From: Paracamarosporium sp. OC-R06-R3
Taxonomy: Eukaryota; Ascomycota; Dothideomycetes; Pleosporales; Didymosphaeriaceae
Direction: 5' to 3'
DNA length: 64,000 nt
Assembly: GCA_019828545.1 (NCBI GenBank)
Contig: JACVRA010000095.1
Location: 685,305-749,304 of the forward strand
In this document: piece after piece, positions 44,553 through 56,581 of the stretch
Layout of the letters: every line of letters begins with the position of its first letter
How positions within the stretch are numbered: position 1 is the stretch's first letter
Made by a program: the position numbers and the translations under genes
Notes under the pieces: model-generated
What the model saw: the letters and a program-made list of their open reading frames with translations, nothing else
What the model was told of the DNA's origin: nothing
Database searches by the model: none

Positions 44553-45147
44553 GGCCAGGGACGAAGGGCGACGGAGGGCTTATCTGAAGCGATGCTGGAC
44601 AGATGCAGTCATGGCTGGCGCTTGGCGGCCGGCCTGCTTCGAGTAGACGACAGGAACCAATGTTTACCATCAACATGGACCCCAAACTGCCTGCGCCTTC
44701 GTGGCACTGCTACGGAGCTTCGAGCCTGTTGTTTACCCCGACGTGTCGGCGTGAACGCTTTGTTTACTGTCCGGTCGATCGCGCCGTTTCCAGCGCGCGA
44801 TGAATCGCCATCAAGACTCCACGGCGAACGCATCCACCGCCAGCGCTCCGCTGCCTGACACCCTTCAGGCAGTCGTCCAGTCGCGCGCCCCCGTTCCCAG
44901 GCTTCTTCGCGCGAAAACACGTGGTAGCGCGGTGGTTGCCTGGCCGGTTCCTCTCGTTTAGCCCATGAGCTGACGTGCCGCGAGACAGCCCAGGTCAAAC
45001 ACCTACAAAAGCCCGCGGCGGCCCTCGCTGCCCCAAACCCATCTCCTCCCATCTTCCTCCACTCCACTCAATTGCGCAATCTGCGCCTGCATTATCTCTT
45101 TTTTCTAATCTGTGTTTCTCTTCTTTTTAGTCTAGTCAATTGCAGAA
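44553..45147. promoter_or_regulatory. divergent promoter region with CT-rich leader
   Basis: About 600 bp between the thioesterase and three-BRCT start codons. The 90 nt before the BRCT start are strongly pyrimidine-rich (CTCTT/TTTT tracts), common in leaders of well-expressed fungal genes. TTTTTAG and TTGCAG just before the ATG could be acceptors of a 5' leader intron. Confidence 0.45.
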
Positions 45148-46253
45148 ATGGCCCCCAAAAAGGACCCAGCATCCATCCCCGTTCGACCTGACGCTCTGAG
45201 CGGCCAGAAGTGCATCGTCACTGGCGAAATCTCCGGCTTCAAGCGCAAGGAGGCCGAGCAGATCCTCATCAATGCCGGTGCAACCATTGAGAAGAGCCTG
45301 AACAAGAAGGTCACGCTTGTTGTCCTCGGCGAAGATGCCGGCCCCAAGAAGCTTGAGAAGATCGAAGAGCTTGGCATCGAGACGAAAGAGTGGGATGAGT
45401 TGATCGAGGAAATCAAGGGAGACGGTGGCGCTGCTCCGGCCAAAGATGATGACGAGGGTGATGAAGACGAGGACGAGGAGTTGGAGGAGCCTGAGGAGGT
45501 GAGACAGTAACCTTGGCACATTCACACCAAAACCCTAACCCTCCCGCATCGGTGCTCTTGAAATGCGCAAGATCTAATATTACCCAGAAACCAAAGCCGA
45601 GGAAGAAGGCTGCCCCTAAGCCCAAAGCCAACTCCAAGGCCAAAGCCGACCCTGCCCCAGCCGCCAAACCCTCATCAAGCGGCTCTGGCGATGACTTCTT
45701 GTCAGGCAAGCACGTGATCATCACTGGAACCATCCCAGGACATGATCGCAAGGACGCCCAAGCCATCTTGGAGAAAGCGGGTGCCGTGTTCGAGAAGTCT
45801 CTGAACAAGAAAGTTGAGCTCGTCGTTCTCGGCAGCAGTCCAGGTCCTGACAAGTTGGAGAAAATTAAGGACCTTGGTGCCGAAACCATCGAGTGGAAGG
45901 AGGTCGCAGAGAAGCTCGGTCTTGAGCTCGCCCCCGAGAAGAAGGTGGCCAACGTCGAGGCGGGTGATGCACCGGACTCGATCGACGGAAAGACGCTTCT
46001 GATTACCGGCGAAATAGACGGTCTCACCCGCAGTGCAGCACAAAAGATTCTCGAGGGTGCCGGCGCCAAGTTTGCGAAGACTCTGAACAAGTCAGTTGAG
46101 CTTGTTGTCCTCGGAGCCAACGCGGGTCCCGACAAGCTGAACAAGATCGCCGCCCAGGGAATCGCCACTGTCGACTGGTCTGACCTCGTTGAGAAGCTGG
46201 GCATCGACACGGCGGCCAGCGAGCCACCCAAGAAGAAGGCGAAGAAGAACTAG
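45148..46253 (+). CDS. protein with three tandem BRCT domains
   Basis: Two exons, 45148-45498 and 45588-46253 (89-nt intron), giving 338 residues. BRCT repeats lie at about 16-90, 154-228 and 248-322. Each starts with a LSGKxxxITGxIxG-type strand, continues with a helix over an AGA segment, then a near-identical LNKxVxLVVLG block and a D/KKLxKI..LG helix. An acidic stretch (about 92-117) and a Lys/Ala/Pro-rich linker separate repeats 1 and 2, and the C-terminus PKKKAKKN is a nuclear localisation signal. BRCT domains of this RFC1/PARP/DNA-ligase type bind DNA ends or phosphoproteins. No catalytic domain is present. Confidence 0.9.
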
Positions 46254-47298
46254 GTTTCGTTTCTTGTACAGTACATTCTATGCACGTTGTTCATGAAGGC
46301 ATCTACTTCAAAGCGGATTTTTAGGCCTCCTTCGTGGGACAGGAAGCTTTTTTGGGTCATGAAACGCGTTTAGCGGGCGTACGTCGTCTATGGGATTAGC
46401 ATACCCTTGAAAATCCATTTGGTTTTCCACTGCGGGATCTCATGTACATTCATTGTACTTGCCCACACATCCCCTATATTGTCGAAGGCTCTCTTCATGA
46501 CCTCCCCACCATCTATGCCTCTAATCCCCATTCCCCTCATCCATACCTCCACTAACACCACTTCCTGAGCCATGCATAATGAGCGATTTCAGGGTCCAAA
46601 CCCAAGCAAGCAGATGCGCAAAAATCGAGTGCAACGTGCGGGGTTCCGACCATGTCTTCTCGTGAGCTCGATAGTCTTTCTTTGTCGTCCCCGCACTACG
46701 GTTCCGTACGCACAGGAAAGTGCGAACAAAGAAGCTCACCCTGCAGGCTTCTCGATCCCCAATACCATGGTTCCTTGCAAATCGTAGCAAGCTGCGGGAG
46801 CTATACGGGCTAGCTGAGAGCTACTTTGAAAGGTAAGCGGGCGGCGTGGATAATGGAACGGGGAAGGCGAGAGGAAAGGGCGGAAGAGAGGGTCTTCAGG
46901 GACTAAGTTGGTGCGAACCGATTCTGAGAGTCTCACAGGTGGCGTTTGGGGAGATCTTGGTTCTGCTGGGCCGACCCAGCTGAAGTCGACGCAATCCTAT
47001 TATGACGTTGTGTGAGGACCAATCTCGTGACTCTTCGAGTTGTATAGTAATCACTTTTGAGCTGTATAGTAGTCACTATCGCAAGTTCATGCGTCATTAG
47101 ATATCATGGTACCCTACAGCATGTGACGGGTGGTAGCGGCGCAAGTCATTCATTGTAACATAGCCGTCCATACTATGATGGATACAACCAGCTTTCGATA
47201 TGCTACCTCGGCCATTGCAGACTCGATTATAGCTGTCTGAAGGGAAATAGAGATGAAAGTACCGGATAGTCATTCAAACATTCACGTCTGCACTCTGT
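46254..47298. other. intergenic region, convergent ends
   Basis: About 1 kb between the BRCT gene and the 348-residue hypothetical gene. Short frames only, nothing recognised. Confidence 0.5.
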
Positions 47299-48389
47299 TC
47301 AGATCTTCAACATCTCCTTACTCGTGTTGATTCCTTTCGACCTCGTCATCTCTCGCTCGAGACAGTTTCTCATGCATAACTCCATAAACTTAGAGTCGCT
47401 CTGCATCAGCCTCGCATCCGTAGCAAATCGCGTGCTATGCCTCTTCAGACAGCTCTTCTCGCTCCCAATCTCCTTCTGGAAAGTGTGCTCCAGGAATGCG
47501 TACGAGTCAGCGAAAGCCTTGTGACAGCTGGTGCAAGCGAATGTTGCTCTCTCGGCGACTTTCTGTTCTTGAGATATTGTGTGAGATTCGAAAAGTAAAT
47601 GGCGATACTGAGGGAGGCCGGAGTGCGCAGAGACAGACATAGTTACATTGCAGCACGGACATACCTCGCGGTCGTCGTACTGGTCTTGCGGATGCAACTT
47701 GCGGGCCTGAACTTTGCTGGTGCGGCCAATCCGTTGGTCTTTCTGTAGCTGTAGGGCGAGAGGGCAGAACGCGACTGAGAAGCGAGGAGGGGGGAGGTAG
47801 GGCTCTGATTTTCGCGACAACAATCGCACTATCTGGTCTTGAAGCGCGTCAAGACAGGCGCGGCGGACTCCTCTTGCTGCTCGAAGAACTTCGTAATGCG
47901 GTATTGGGCAGAGGTAGCGGGAGTGGACTGTATCTAACAACGGCGTGCATACTTCGTGTTGCAGACGTAGAAGCTGTGCTGAAAGAATGGCGTGGCAGAT
48001 CGCTTCGAAAGTCAGTGTATTTCGAGGACCGAGCAAGTGGGCTCACCATCTCCTTTATCGAACTTCTGACCAAGTTTACGCTGGCCGGCTTGAATGATCT
48101 TTTGAACTTGACTCCCTAAGCGTAGCGACCTGCCAAGGGCGTCTTCCTTGCTGCTCCCAGCAATGCACTCCCATGTTGACCGTCTTCGTTGATTCTGCGT
48201 CACCCATCGCTCGTAAGCTTCATGGGCGTTTTGGAATTCGCGATCAATATCCCAGAGGAGGAACGAGGTCCATGTCTCCTCTAGCCATGATTCGGAGCTT
48301 GTCGAGATGGTGCTTGCGGATCCAAAGGTGGCGATAGTCCTTGATCTTGCTGGGGGCGGGTTTTGGGGCAAATAGCGCTGGGTGATCAT
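47299..48389 (-). CDS. hypothetical protein with Cys/His pairs (zinc-finger-like)
   Basis: Two exons, 48389-48047 and 48002-47299 (44-nt intron), giving 348 residues in one frame. The N-terminal half is helical and charged (SWLEETWTSFLLWDIDREFQNAHEAYERWV). The second half has two Cys pairs with later His: CPCCNVTMSVSAHSG..RHLLFESH and FACTSCHKAFADSYAFLEHTFQKE. The latter resembles a degenerate C2H2 finger. I do not recognise the family. Coding status is supported by the in-frame splice and by composition. Confidence 0.65.
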
Positions 48390-49365
48390 TGTCTGTGCTG
48401 GTCTATCGTTTTCATATAACGAATTGCGATTGGCAACAGTCTCGGATTAAAAGCTATAATTTACGACGAAGCATAGGTAATAGTGTAAAGACAGCCATGG
48501 TTGCTTATGAGGCATCGGGATTATTGACATCGCGATTCGAAATAGCAAGTGAGAACACAGTGACTTCACAGGCATTGTCGGCACCTAAAAACAAGTGTCG
48601 GGTAAATCCCTCGAGCAGTCGTGGCCCCAGACAGGCGCCCGAATGAAGGTGAAGCCGCCAAAAACTTGGTCGGGGCGATCATGCGGCTGATGTGCGCCAG
48701 GGTGTGCCAACAGTGGCATTTCGTCATCGTGCTGCAGGTACGGAGCGATTGCAGCGTTTTGATCTAGCTGTGAAGGGCATTCAGTTTTTCAAGGGTATGG
48801 GATGAACTTGTTGTGAGCAAGGCATGGTGCAAAGATAGGCACGACCGGTACGCCATGGCCAAGGTTGCGGTACGATGGGGTCAAAGGTCACGCGGGTCGG
48901 TTCTATGGACGAGGAGATGTATAATAATTGAGCCATCCTTGTTTTGAAGCTTGGAATAGTGCGAGAAAGAGAGGTGGAGAAGGGACGAAGTCGCTCTGGC
49001 ATCATCTCGCATGCACTTAGGCAATGACCCACACTCCTTTTGCGATTCGTGTCAATGGGCAGTTTTGCGGCGCAACTTGAAGACGCATCGAGGGTATCCA
49101 TCAGACCCACTGTCAATGTTCCTACCTCGATAGATTGATAACTGAGTTTCCTGGCATTGCAAGTCAGCATGGTAGCCAAGAACACCCACGTCGTGCCGCG
49201 GCTCAGCGAGCTGCCCCACCATCCCCTCCCTGAGGGTTGAGCACTGCGAACTTTCTGCACCCTCCAGCAATCCCGAGCTGTATTCAACTTGTGGACCATC
49301 TTTCGTTGTCCTGAATTGTGGAAAGCGCCCGACCTTCTTTCGATTTTTGTACGACACAATTCATT
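48390..49365. other. intergenic region, divergent promoters
   Basis: About 1 kb between the hypothetical gene and UreG start codons. An antisense frame of 192 codons (48781-49359) is present but has no recognisable domain and is not called. Confidence 0.5.
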
Positions 49366-50224
49366 ATGTCACACACGCACTCACATGACGGCGCGTCACA
49401 TTCGCACGCAGGCGGTGACCACGGCCACACGCACGAGATACTGGACGGACCAGGGAGCTATATAGGGCGCGAAATGCCAATCATAGAAGGCCGTAACTGG
49501 GATGATAGGGCGTTCACCATCGGTATCGGAGGGTATGATTATCTTACACCCTCACATCCTACAGCAACGACAAGCTTCAAGATATGCAAGACTAACGACT
49601 CACAGGCCCGTGGGCTCAGGCAAAACAGCTCTCATGCTCGCCCTCTGCAAAACCCTGCGTACACGCTATTCCATTGCTGCAGTCACAAACGACATCTTCA
49701 CCCGCGAGGACTGCGAGTTCCTCACCAAGAATAACGCCCTCCCCGCCGAACGCATCGTCGCCGTCGAAACGGGCGGCTGTCCTCACGCCGCCGTCCGCGA
49801 AGACATCTCCACCAACCTCCTCACCCTTACGCAACTCCACCATAAGTTCGATACCGATCTCTTGCTGATCGAGTCCGGCGGCGACAATCTAGCTGCCAAC
49901 TACTCGCGCGAACTCGCCGACTTCATCATCTACGTTATCGACGTGTCAGGCGGCGACAAGATCCCACGCAAGGGCGGCCCGGGCATCACACAGAGCGATT
50001 TGTTGGTCGTGAACAAGTGCGATCTGGCCGAGGCTGTAGGCGCCGACCTGAATGTCATGGAGAGAGATAGTAGAAGGATGCGGGAGGGTGGTCCGACCAT
50101 CTTCGCTGTGATCAAGAGAGACGAGGGGTTGAAAAACATAGTAGATCTAATATTGAGTGCGTGGAAAGCGAGTGGAGCCATTCAGGCGCGGAAGGAGAAG
50201 TTTGAGCCTGTCGCAATGGAGTAG
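49366..50224 (+). CDS. ureG: urease accessory protein UreG
   Basis: Two exons, 49366-49532 and 49606-50224 (73-nt intron), giving 261 residues. The N-terminal 25 residues are His/Gly/Asp-rich ([14 protein letters not shown]..), a metal-holding extension seen in plant and fungal UreG. Splicing creates the P-loop GPVGSGKT (56-63). [30 protein letters not shown] with the Cys-Pro-His metal site, ESGGDNL and VVNKCDLAE (base specificity) follow. UreG is the GTPase that drives nickel insertion into urease in the cytosol, with UreD and UreF. It is convergent with COX11, about 80 bp apart. Confidence 0.97.
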
Positions 50225-50302
50225 ATTAAACCTAGCCGACGTGTTCAGGCTAAAAATACCTTATGTCAATACAATACTGTACAGGTCCTGCCGTTCACAT
50301 GT

Positions 50303-51187
50303 TTACTGCGGCACCGGACGCAAGTGTCCATCCGTGTCGTACTTCGCCTTGAAGAACGTATAACTCAACGTCACCGTCTCGATCCCCTTCATGTTGATAT
50401 CACTCGCAAACTCTGGGTCAATGTAGAAGAACACGGGCATATCCACCGTTTCTCCCGCATTCAGCCTCTGCTCCTCGAAGCAAAAGCACTGGATCTTAGA
50501 GAAGTACGGTGCCACCTGACCCGGCGTCACACTGTACGTAGCCACGCCGATGATATCCTCTTTCGACGTGTTGGTCGCCGTGTAGAAGGCTAGGGCGGTC
50601 TCGCCAGGTAGGACGCGGACTTCGCGCTGGTTGGGTACAAACTTCCACGGAAGAACATCCGAGGTAGAGCCGTTGAAGGTTATACGAATTCGTGGGTGGT
50701 CTTCAACGGGGCGAAGACGTTCGGAGGGGTCCCGCGAGTCGTCGCCGTGGGCCGCAGACTTTATAGGCTGGCCGCCCCAGCCGGTGGTTTGACAGATCTA
50801 GAGCAAGTCAGAAAAGAATGATCGATGCATAAGGAGGGAACTATACCATCTTATACATTGGGACCGAGCCGTAGGACAGCGCTACGGTGCCGAGGATTAT
50901 GCTGAAAACGTAGTTCCTGTGTAGGTATGAGCAATGCTACCATTGATACTTGGCTAAAGCATTCTGTACATTGTGGTCCTATTCTTCTCTTTGTATTGTG
51001 CGCGTACCTCCTCCATGGATGGCGCGACGCCCTGTCTGGTCTCTCTCGTGGTGTTCAAACATCTTCGCGGTCGTACGATGTTAACATTCGTCGATCGGGG
51101 GACGCGAGGGAGGTATCGCGCGCATGACGAACACGTCCAGGAACCTAGCAGGCGTGGCGTCTGTCGTATAGAAGATGGGACGGACAT
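50303..51187 (-). CDS. COX11: cytochrome c oxidase assembly protein COX11 (CtaG family)
   Basis: Three exons, 51187-50970, 50916-50847 and 50797-50303, giving 260 residues. The Arg/Ser-rich N-terminus with no acidic residues is a mitochondrial presequence. A further in-frame ATG at 51229 adds 14 residues including Glu and Asp and is less likely. Splicing yields KNRTTMNYVFSIILGTVALSYGSVPMYK, the single transmembrane anchor. The CtaG beta domain follows, with the copper-binding pair Cys200-Phe-Cys202 in QCFCFEEQ and the conserved MPVFFYIDPEF. COX11 delivers copper to the CuB site of Cox1 in the inner membrane. Confidence 0.95.
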
Positions 51188-51387
51188 TGTGGGGTCGGCA
51201 ATGAGGAGCAATGGCGATGGTTCGCTCACTCGAATGCTGAGCTTTCTCCGCCGGAAGTTTCCAGAGAGGGATTAGCGTTAAGCTTGGACCAGGCGTTCGC
51301 GAAGGAAAGTGAGCTTTTGGTCTTCGGCGCGAACGTCATTCCAAAGACACTCACCCTAAGACGCGCACTCCGTCTCGTATCGGAAGC

Positions 51388-52047
51388 ATGGCCGAAGCCA
51401 CATGCGGCGTCTGCAACAGCGCGCCCAAAAAATACAAATGTCCTACTTGCGCACTTCCCTAGTAAGCCGCTACCTGAATTTCTACATATTGCCTACTAAC
51501 ATGGTGTAGCTGCTCGATATTGTGCTTTAAAGAACACAAACAGACCCATCCTGAGGCCGCTTCAAAGCTTCCAGCGGCTGCACCCACTCCCGACATTCCA
51601 GATCCACCTGCGAACCCTGAAACCGTCCCAACATACCTCCGCGCAAGGGCAGACTTCTCCCGCCTTGCCACAGACGAGCAATTCAAAGCCCTTCTCAAGG
51701 CACATCCGAAACTACTGCCAACACTACAACGGATTTACGCTGCGACAATAGAGCCGGATCCCGAAGATGTGCCACGGGCAAGGGGTATGAGGGGGCGTGG
51801 TTCATTCAGAGGGCGGCAGTTCGGTGGCAGAGGAAGAGGGAGAGGAGGAAGACGTTATGACGAGCACAGGCCAAAATGGACGCCGAAACAGGGAGATAGA
51901 GATGCTACGAGGATATTGAAGGGTTTGCGACAAGGAAGCAGAGTAGACGAGAAGGAGGGCATTGGGCAGTTTGTACGGCTGGTGGAGGAGATGTTTGGCG
52001 ATGGTAAAAAGATGGAGGAGAATGCGGAAATGATGGACACATTATGA
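51388..52047 (+). CDS. HIT-type zinc finger protein with RGG region
   Basis: Two exons, 51388-51461 and 51510-52047, giving 203 residues. The 48-nt intron has an ideal CTACTAAC branch site near 51493-51500. The zf-HIT pattern is complete: Cys6, Cys9, Cys18, Cys21, Cys26, Cys30, His34 and His38. A Pro-rich linker is followed by a helical segment (TYLRARADFSRLATDEQFKALLKAHPKLLPTLQRIY). A Gly/Arg-rich RGRGSFRGRQFGGRGRGRGG stretch and an acidic tail follow. HIT-finger proteins act in snoRNP assembly and chromatin complexes; closest in layout are Hit1/ZNHIT3-like proteins. It is divergent from COX11, about 200 bp apart. Confidence 0.88.
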
Positions 52048-52423
52048 ACATTCAAGATACCCAGAACTAGAAGACAGCCATAAATTAGTTTTATGAACTA
52101 TAGGGGTGATAAGTTACGTCTGAAGCCTTAAGTTCGGTCGATTGAGCTGGTTTGATGTCCGTTAGCTGGTGATCATTCCACAGACGGGCCCCCATTAGCT
52201 GATAAATCTCGATGTTAATAAGGATAGTCCTTGATTTTTCCGTGCAATATAAGACTTTCTTTTAGAAGGTTTCCATTGGGCAAAGCCCGGATTACGAGCC
52301 CGACCTTCAAAAACTTGCAAAATTATGAATGTCAACGATGATGCATCACTTGATAGCAGACTTTTACTTCCCAATGGCCAACGTTGTCGATGTATGATGG
52401 TAGTGTTAGGATATCGATTCTGG
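52048..52423. other. intergenic spacer
   Basis: About 375 bp between the HIT-finger and BTB stop codons. No feature seen. Confidence 0.55.
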
Positions 52424-53770
52424 CTAAGTGGAAAGTATGTTCGCAATAGCGAGAGGAGAGGAGACCCGATCACCTGGTGCTGTGTTCGCTTCGATTTCGC
52501 AGGCATCCAGACTCTATTCCAGGTTAGCTCGTTAATGTGTGGTAATAGCGATCAACGTACCTCCACGCTTGCCCAGTCTCCAGTAAGTCCATAGTTCGTG
52601 AGCTTTTCGAGCGCAGCTGAGATAGTTACCTTAGGGTTTACGTAGGTCGTGCATTGCCTATTCTGGCCTACTCTGTAGGTACAGACTCTGGATTCGTCCG
52701 GTATGTCCACCATGCTTTCCCAATAGAATCGTACGCTACGATGTAATGTGCTCTCACTATTGGCCTCAAACAATGGTAGAGGGAAAATGTTCATCTTGTA
52801 AAATGTCTGGACCAACATGCCAATGCACATAGTGGTGCATCTGCTATTCCCGTATACGCAATCTCCTTTTTTGAGAGCAGCTGAGAGTGTAGAGTGGCAT
52901 GCAGCTAGTATGATGTCGAGCAAAACCTTGCGCGTATGCCCTAGTCTATCTATATCACTTTCAGCTAGAACGTGGTTTGCGTGACACGAACATCTTACCA
53001 GTCACAATCTCGGGCAGGTCTGAGTGAAGCATAACCTTCTTCCCCTTGGAGTTGTAATACAACGAAGCGTGGTCCCTTTCCGATTGGAGATTCAAAGCAA
53101 GCGTGTTGACGAGGTACTCGAGGTCCTTGTCGAGCTTGAGGTAGTATGCGATCAAGATCCATTCCTGGATGTCGGCGTCGATAGGTAGTTTTCCGTCCTC
53201 CTTGTGCGCCGTTACCCAGTTTTTCGAATAGATAACAGGACCAATACTTTTCTGGAAGAAATATTTGTCAACCAGAGCGGCGAGCTCGAGGAGCTGCTGC
53301 CTGTCCAAGCTGTCAGGAAGCTCTTCAGCTCTCCAGTGACAGATGCAGAGGGCGATGTGGAAGGCATCAGGTAAGTCGTCTGGAAGATGAATTTCCGTCT
53401 TGGAGCTCTCAGCATATCTTCCACTCAACATCATCTTAAAAACATCACTAGTTAATCGCAGACATGCACTGCTGACGAAAAATCCCTTCATGCCTTCTGG
53501 AGCTCCCTGGGTACCGACAATTAAGGTCAAGTCGTACATATCATCGAGGGTGATGATGTCCTCGCTAGGAAGAAATGGAACCAGAGAATCCAGCACTTCA
53601 TCCTTCATCAAAGGTGCTGTGCTTGTTGTCCCACCGGCAGCGCTTTCCGGACTATTGGTGAGACGTTGACGTTTGCTAGATGCCCTCGTTGCCTCGTCCA
53701 TAGTGCTTGGTTTGCTTGTGGAATCTGAGTCGAGTACATCGATCGCTGGTGCCGCTCTCTTGCCAGCCAT
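52424..53770 (-). CDS. BTB/POZ domain protein
   Basis: Three exons, 53770-52999, 52940-52561 and 52513-52424, giving 413 residues. The first 70 residues are Ser/Thr-rich with KRQR (nuclear-type). The BTB fold spans about 78-180: DMYDLTLIVGTQG, KGFFVSSACLRLTSDVFKMMLSGRYAESSKTEIHLPDDLPDAFHIALCICHWR. The C-terminal region has regularly placed Cys (CVYGNSRCTTMCIGM), as in the large BTB families of dothideomycetes. Partners and targets unknown. Intron 1 uses acceptor GACTAG, giving EIVTGHTRKVLLDIIL; the exon-2 junction is less certain than the rest. Confidence 0.85.
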
Positions 53771-54979
53771 GATAACTACTTAAGGTGCCAAAACTCGACA
53801 ATTGCTCGTACCGAGAACCCGCTTAAGAGAAGATAAGAGGTGTTGTATAGTTCGACTGCAGGCGGAGTTGTGTGTAAGCGAAAAAGTGGGGTATGACGTG
53901 GAGAGCAGAGGAGGTGCCGAACAGATCGTAGTTCCATGACATCGCACTGCAAAGCAAAGCGAAATCAAAGTGAAAGGCGCGCCTAAACGATGCAGCAAGC
54001 TAGGCTTCACCTTGGGTGTCGGAGAACTCGCAAGCAGAGAGCGGATGGCGAAGCAGAATAGTGAGGCACCGCCCTGCTTCGTGATTGGTGCATGCACATG
54101 TCCCAACACGAATATATTACAGGAGCATATTCATCTCCGGCAAACGATCGGACTGTCTTATTGGCAATCATATATGCAGTCGGAACCTCGCCAAGATTGA
54201 AGGTAGCGGGTATGAATTGAGTCTTGTCCTACATCAACACTCGTTACACTATTCCCATGAAGATCGTCCTTTATGTAACTCTTCTGCACGCTCGTGCTAC
54301 TGTCGCTTCTTGACTTTTGAGAATTATTTATGGGGCGTTTGAATACGCTTACGGGCCACCAGGCCATAGTCTTCCGCCTTGTTGCCGTACGTTTTCGGCA
54401 GATACAGCCCGCCTTATGAACGGGAAAACGATGATATGCTCGAGGCTGGATGCACAGCTTCATAGCCCTATAACTCGATCAACGACCCTGAGGGAAACAG
54501 ACACGACTACAATCAGATTGCTGGGCATCAATCTCTAATGGCCGTCGACTTTCTTATCCAAGATGTCCTGTACATTGAAGATGAACCAACGTCAGTTCTT
54601 ATAGACCAAGGCTCTCCAAGTCTAGTTCTGTCCATGCAATTTGTAGGTATGCTTGATAATCGTGAATGTGCCCATTTTGTCGACGGCTTTGAGCTGCAAG
54701 CTGGAGTGGCGGCGAGCGAAGTTGTTAGGCGGTTCTCTGGTAAGTAGATTTGCCACGTAAAGTAGGAATCTCCTGTCATTTAGCACGGGCTGCGGCTCAG
54801 TGGTAACGCATTTGAGCGTGCCGTTCCCCAAGATGGATTGTCTCGTGATCTGCCTGACGATGTCACGGCTTGAGTGCTATAGTTCCCTTATTAGATCCAA
54901 CATATATTCCTCCTCTATCCTTGCTAATGTCACCAGAAGATTGTGGTCTTAACCAACCTTAACCAAGCCCAAGCCCATA
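53771..54979. other. intergenic region
   Basis: About 1.2 kb between the BTB start and the GPI-type protein stop codon. Small frames on both strands, none convincing. A short GGCTCAGTGGTAACGC stretch at 54794-54809 resembles a tRNA D arm but lacks a T arm. Confidence 0.5.
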
Positions 54980-55906
54980 TCAGATAGGAAACGTCAGGCC
55001 ACCAATAATCCCAGCCAGAACAAGTACAGGCCGTACAGGCATCGTTGTAGCAATAGCAGCATTTGTCGAAGAAGACGCTTCACTCCAAGTTTCCGTTGGC
55101 GTCGGTTTAGCTCGTAACGCTGCTACACTTGACATGCTGCTCACCATAGCACCATCGGGCTTCACCGCGCAAGGGTTTCCACTTGGCACCTCTCTGGCTC
55201 TTGAACATAGATCTGGATGGTCCACGTTCAATTCCCTGATTGATGCAAAATGCGCACAATTACCGGTAACGTTGCTGAGTACCTGAGGGCTCGGATATGG
55301 GTTATTGTGCGAATAGGGATCTCTATTGGGAAGGCCACGATGAAGGGTGAAGAATATGTTTCCGTGCAATTTGCCTATTTCTTTCTCACAGGTAGTGTTG
55401 TGATCAAAAGCAGACCATTGGAGATACCACTGTAGTGAAAAGAGCGATGTTACTCCCACCTCTGGCGGAAACCTCCAATTTGTTGTGTTTGTCGAATTGA
55501 CCAAATAGTATGGGGACCCATCCGAGTTGATGAATTCAGATACGTTGTCCGTATCGATCACGAACCCTTGGTCTACATACTCTTCGTATATACCGCCTGG
55601 ACTCCAGTCTTTCTCGTCCCCATAAGGCATGATAGCCCAAATGAACCGGAGGCTGCTGAGGGAAACGGCTGCAGTCAAGTTCTGGAAGGCGAAGATGACA
55701 GGTATGTAATCCGTATAGTTGTATGTCGTATTGGCGTGGGGGAATACAAGGTCGAGTTCGAATGTCGGACTGCCCGCTACTGACGTTGGCGTTATTGCGT
55801 CCAGGCTGGTGTTTGTAACAACATCGTCAGTTGTAGTTGCTGTCTGCGCCAGTGCAAATTGATTCAACACGAGCACCAAGCTGACGGAGAGTAAAGGTCG
55901 CATCAT
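54980..55906 (-). CDS. secreted, probably GPI-anchored protein (DUF7136-like)
   Basis: Single exon, 308 residues. Signal peptide at about 1-20 (MMRPLLSVSLVLVLNQFALA). The region FELDLVFPHANTTYNYTDYIPVIFAFQNLTAA matches the opening of the DUF7136 family as I know it. Many N-glycosylation sites and about six Cys follow. The C-terminus is Ser/Thr-rich, then a hydrophobic tail (VRPVLVLAGIIGGLTFPI) preceded by Ser/Asn-Ala sites suitable for GPI attachment. Expected at the cell surface or wall. Function unknown. Confidence 0.8.
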   Translation of the reverse strand: MMRPLLSVSLVLVLNQFALAQTATTTDDVVTNTSLDAITPTSVAGSPTFELDLVFPHANTTYNYTDYIPVIFAFQNLTAAVSLSSLRFIWAIMPYGDEKDWSPGGIYEEYVDQGFVIDTDNVSEFINSDGSPYYLVNSTNTTNWRFPPEVGVTSLFSLQWYLQWSAFDHNTTCEKEIGKLHGNIFFTLHRGLPNRDPYSHNNPYPSPQVLSNVTGNCAHFASIRELNVDHPDLCSRAREVPSGNPCAVKPDGAMVSSMSSVAALRAKPTPTETWSEASSSTNAAIATTMPVRPVLVLAGIIGGLTFPI

Positions 55907-56581
55907 TAGGATTTGAGCGTTTGGTAGTTCGGCTATGGAGTGCTCTATGCCTTTATAGTATTGGAAAACGGGCCATTCATTCTACCGGCAATGGCGATCC
56001 GGAGGATCACACACCATACCGCATTTAGGAATACCGGACATGGATCTTGGAGCTTTTGCACCATCCGACCCTTTCGCTATTGGTCCATGTTAATACGGCC
56101 GTATGAAGCGTGCACTTTCAAAGAACCTACAAGAACATTGTCAGTGATGGTTGGCACTGGAAACTCAGCGATGCCTTCGGTGAGTGTACGCCTAATTTGT
56201 TGTTGTAAAGCTACGCCTGTATGTACTCATGCTGGGGATTTTGAATAACAAGGGAAGCAGAGAATCATTGGCCATGGAAAGTGAGTCCCACTTTGATGGA
56301 ACCTCCCTGATATCACCGCGAAAGGGGTTGAATCGACGTTCTCGTTTAGCTTCAGCGCACGATAATGTTTCATACGGTTCGGTGGCCTGTCCTCGTTTTA
56401 TAAAGTGTAACGCGGTCAGACGTTCGTTTAGCTGTCTTTGAGTCGCTTAGTGCAGGTTTTCATGCTTCTAAATCCCGATGTCGCGAATTAAAAGGGTAGA
56501 GGAGTCAGCCAAGTCTATCATTGAGCACATTCAGTAGTATGGGAAACCTCGAACGCACGATACTGTCCAGTATCTCTTAAA
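55907..56581. other. intergenic region
   Basis: About 675 bp between the GPI-type protein start and the SDHA stop codon. No gene seen. Confidence 0.5.

Noticed and set aside
45413..46231. Minus-strand frame of 272 codons
   Set aside because: Antisense to the three-BRCT gene; product is Ser/Leu-rich mirror-type sequence.
48781..49359. Minus-strand frame of 192 codons next to UreG
   Set aside because: No domain, mixed composition, start only 7 bp from the UreG ATG; likely promoter DNA.
54790..54860. tRNA-like stretch with a D-arm-like GGCTCAGTGGTAACGC
   Set aside because: No matching T arm, anticodon arm or acceptor pairing follows.
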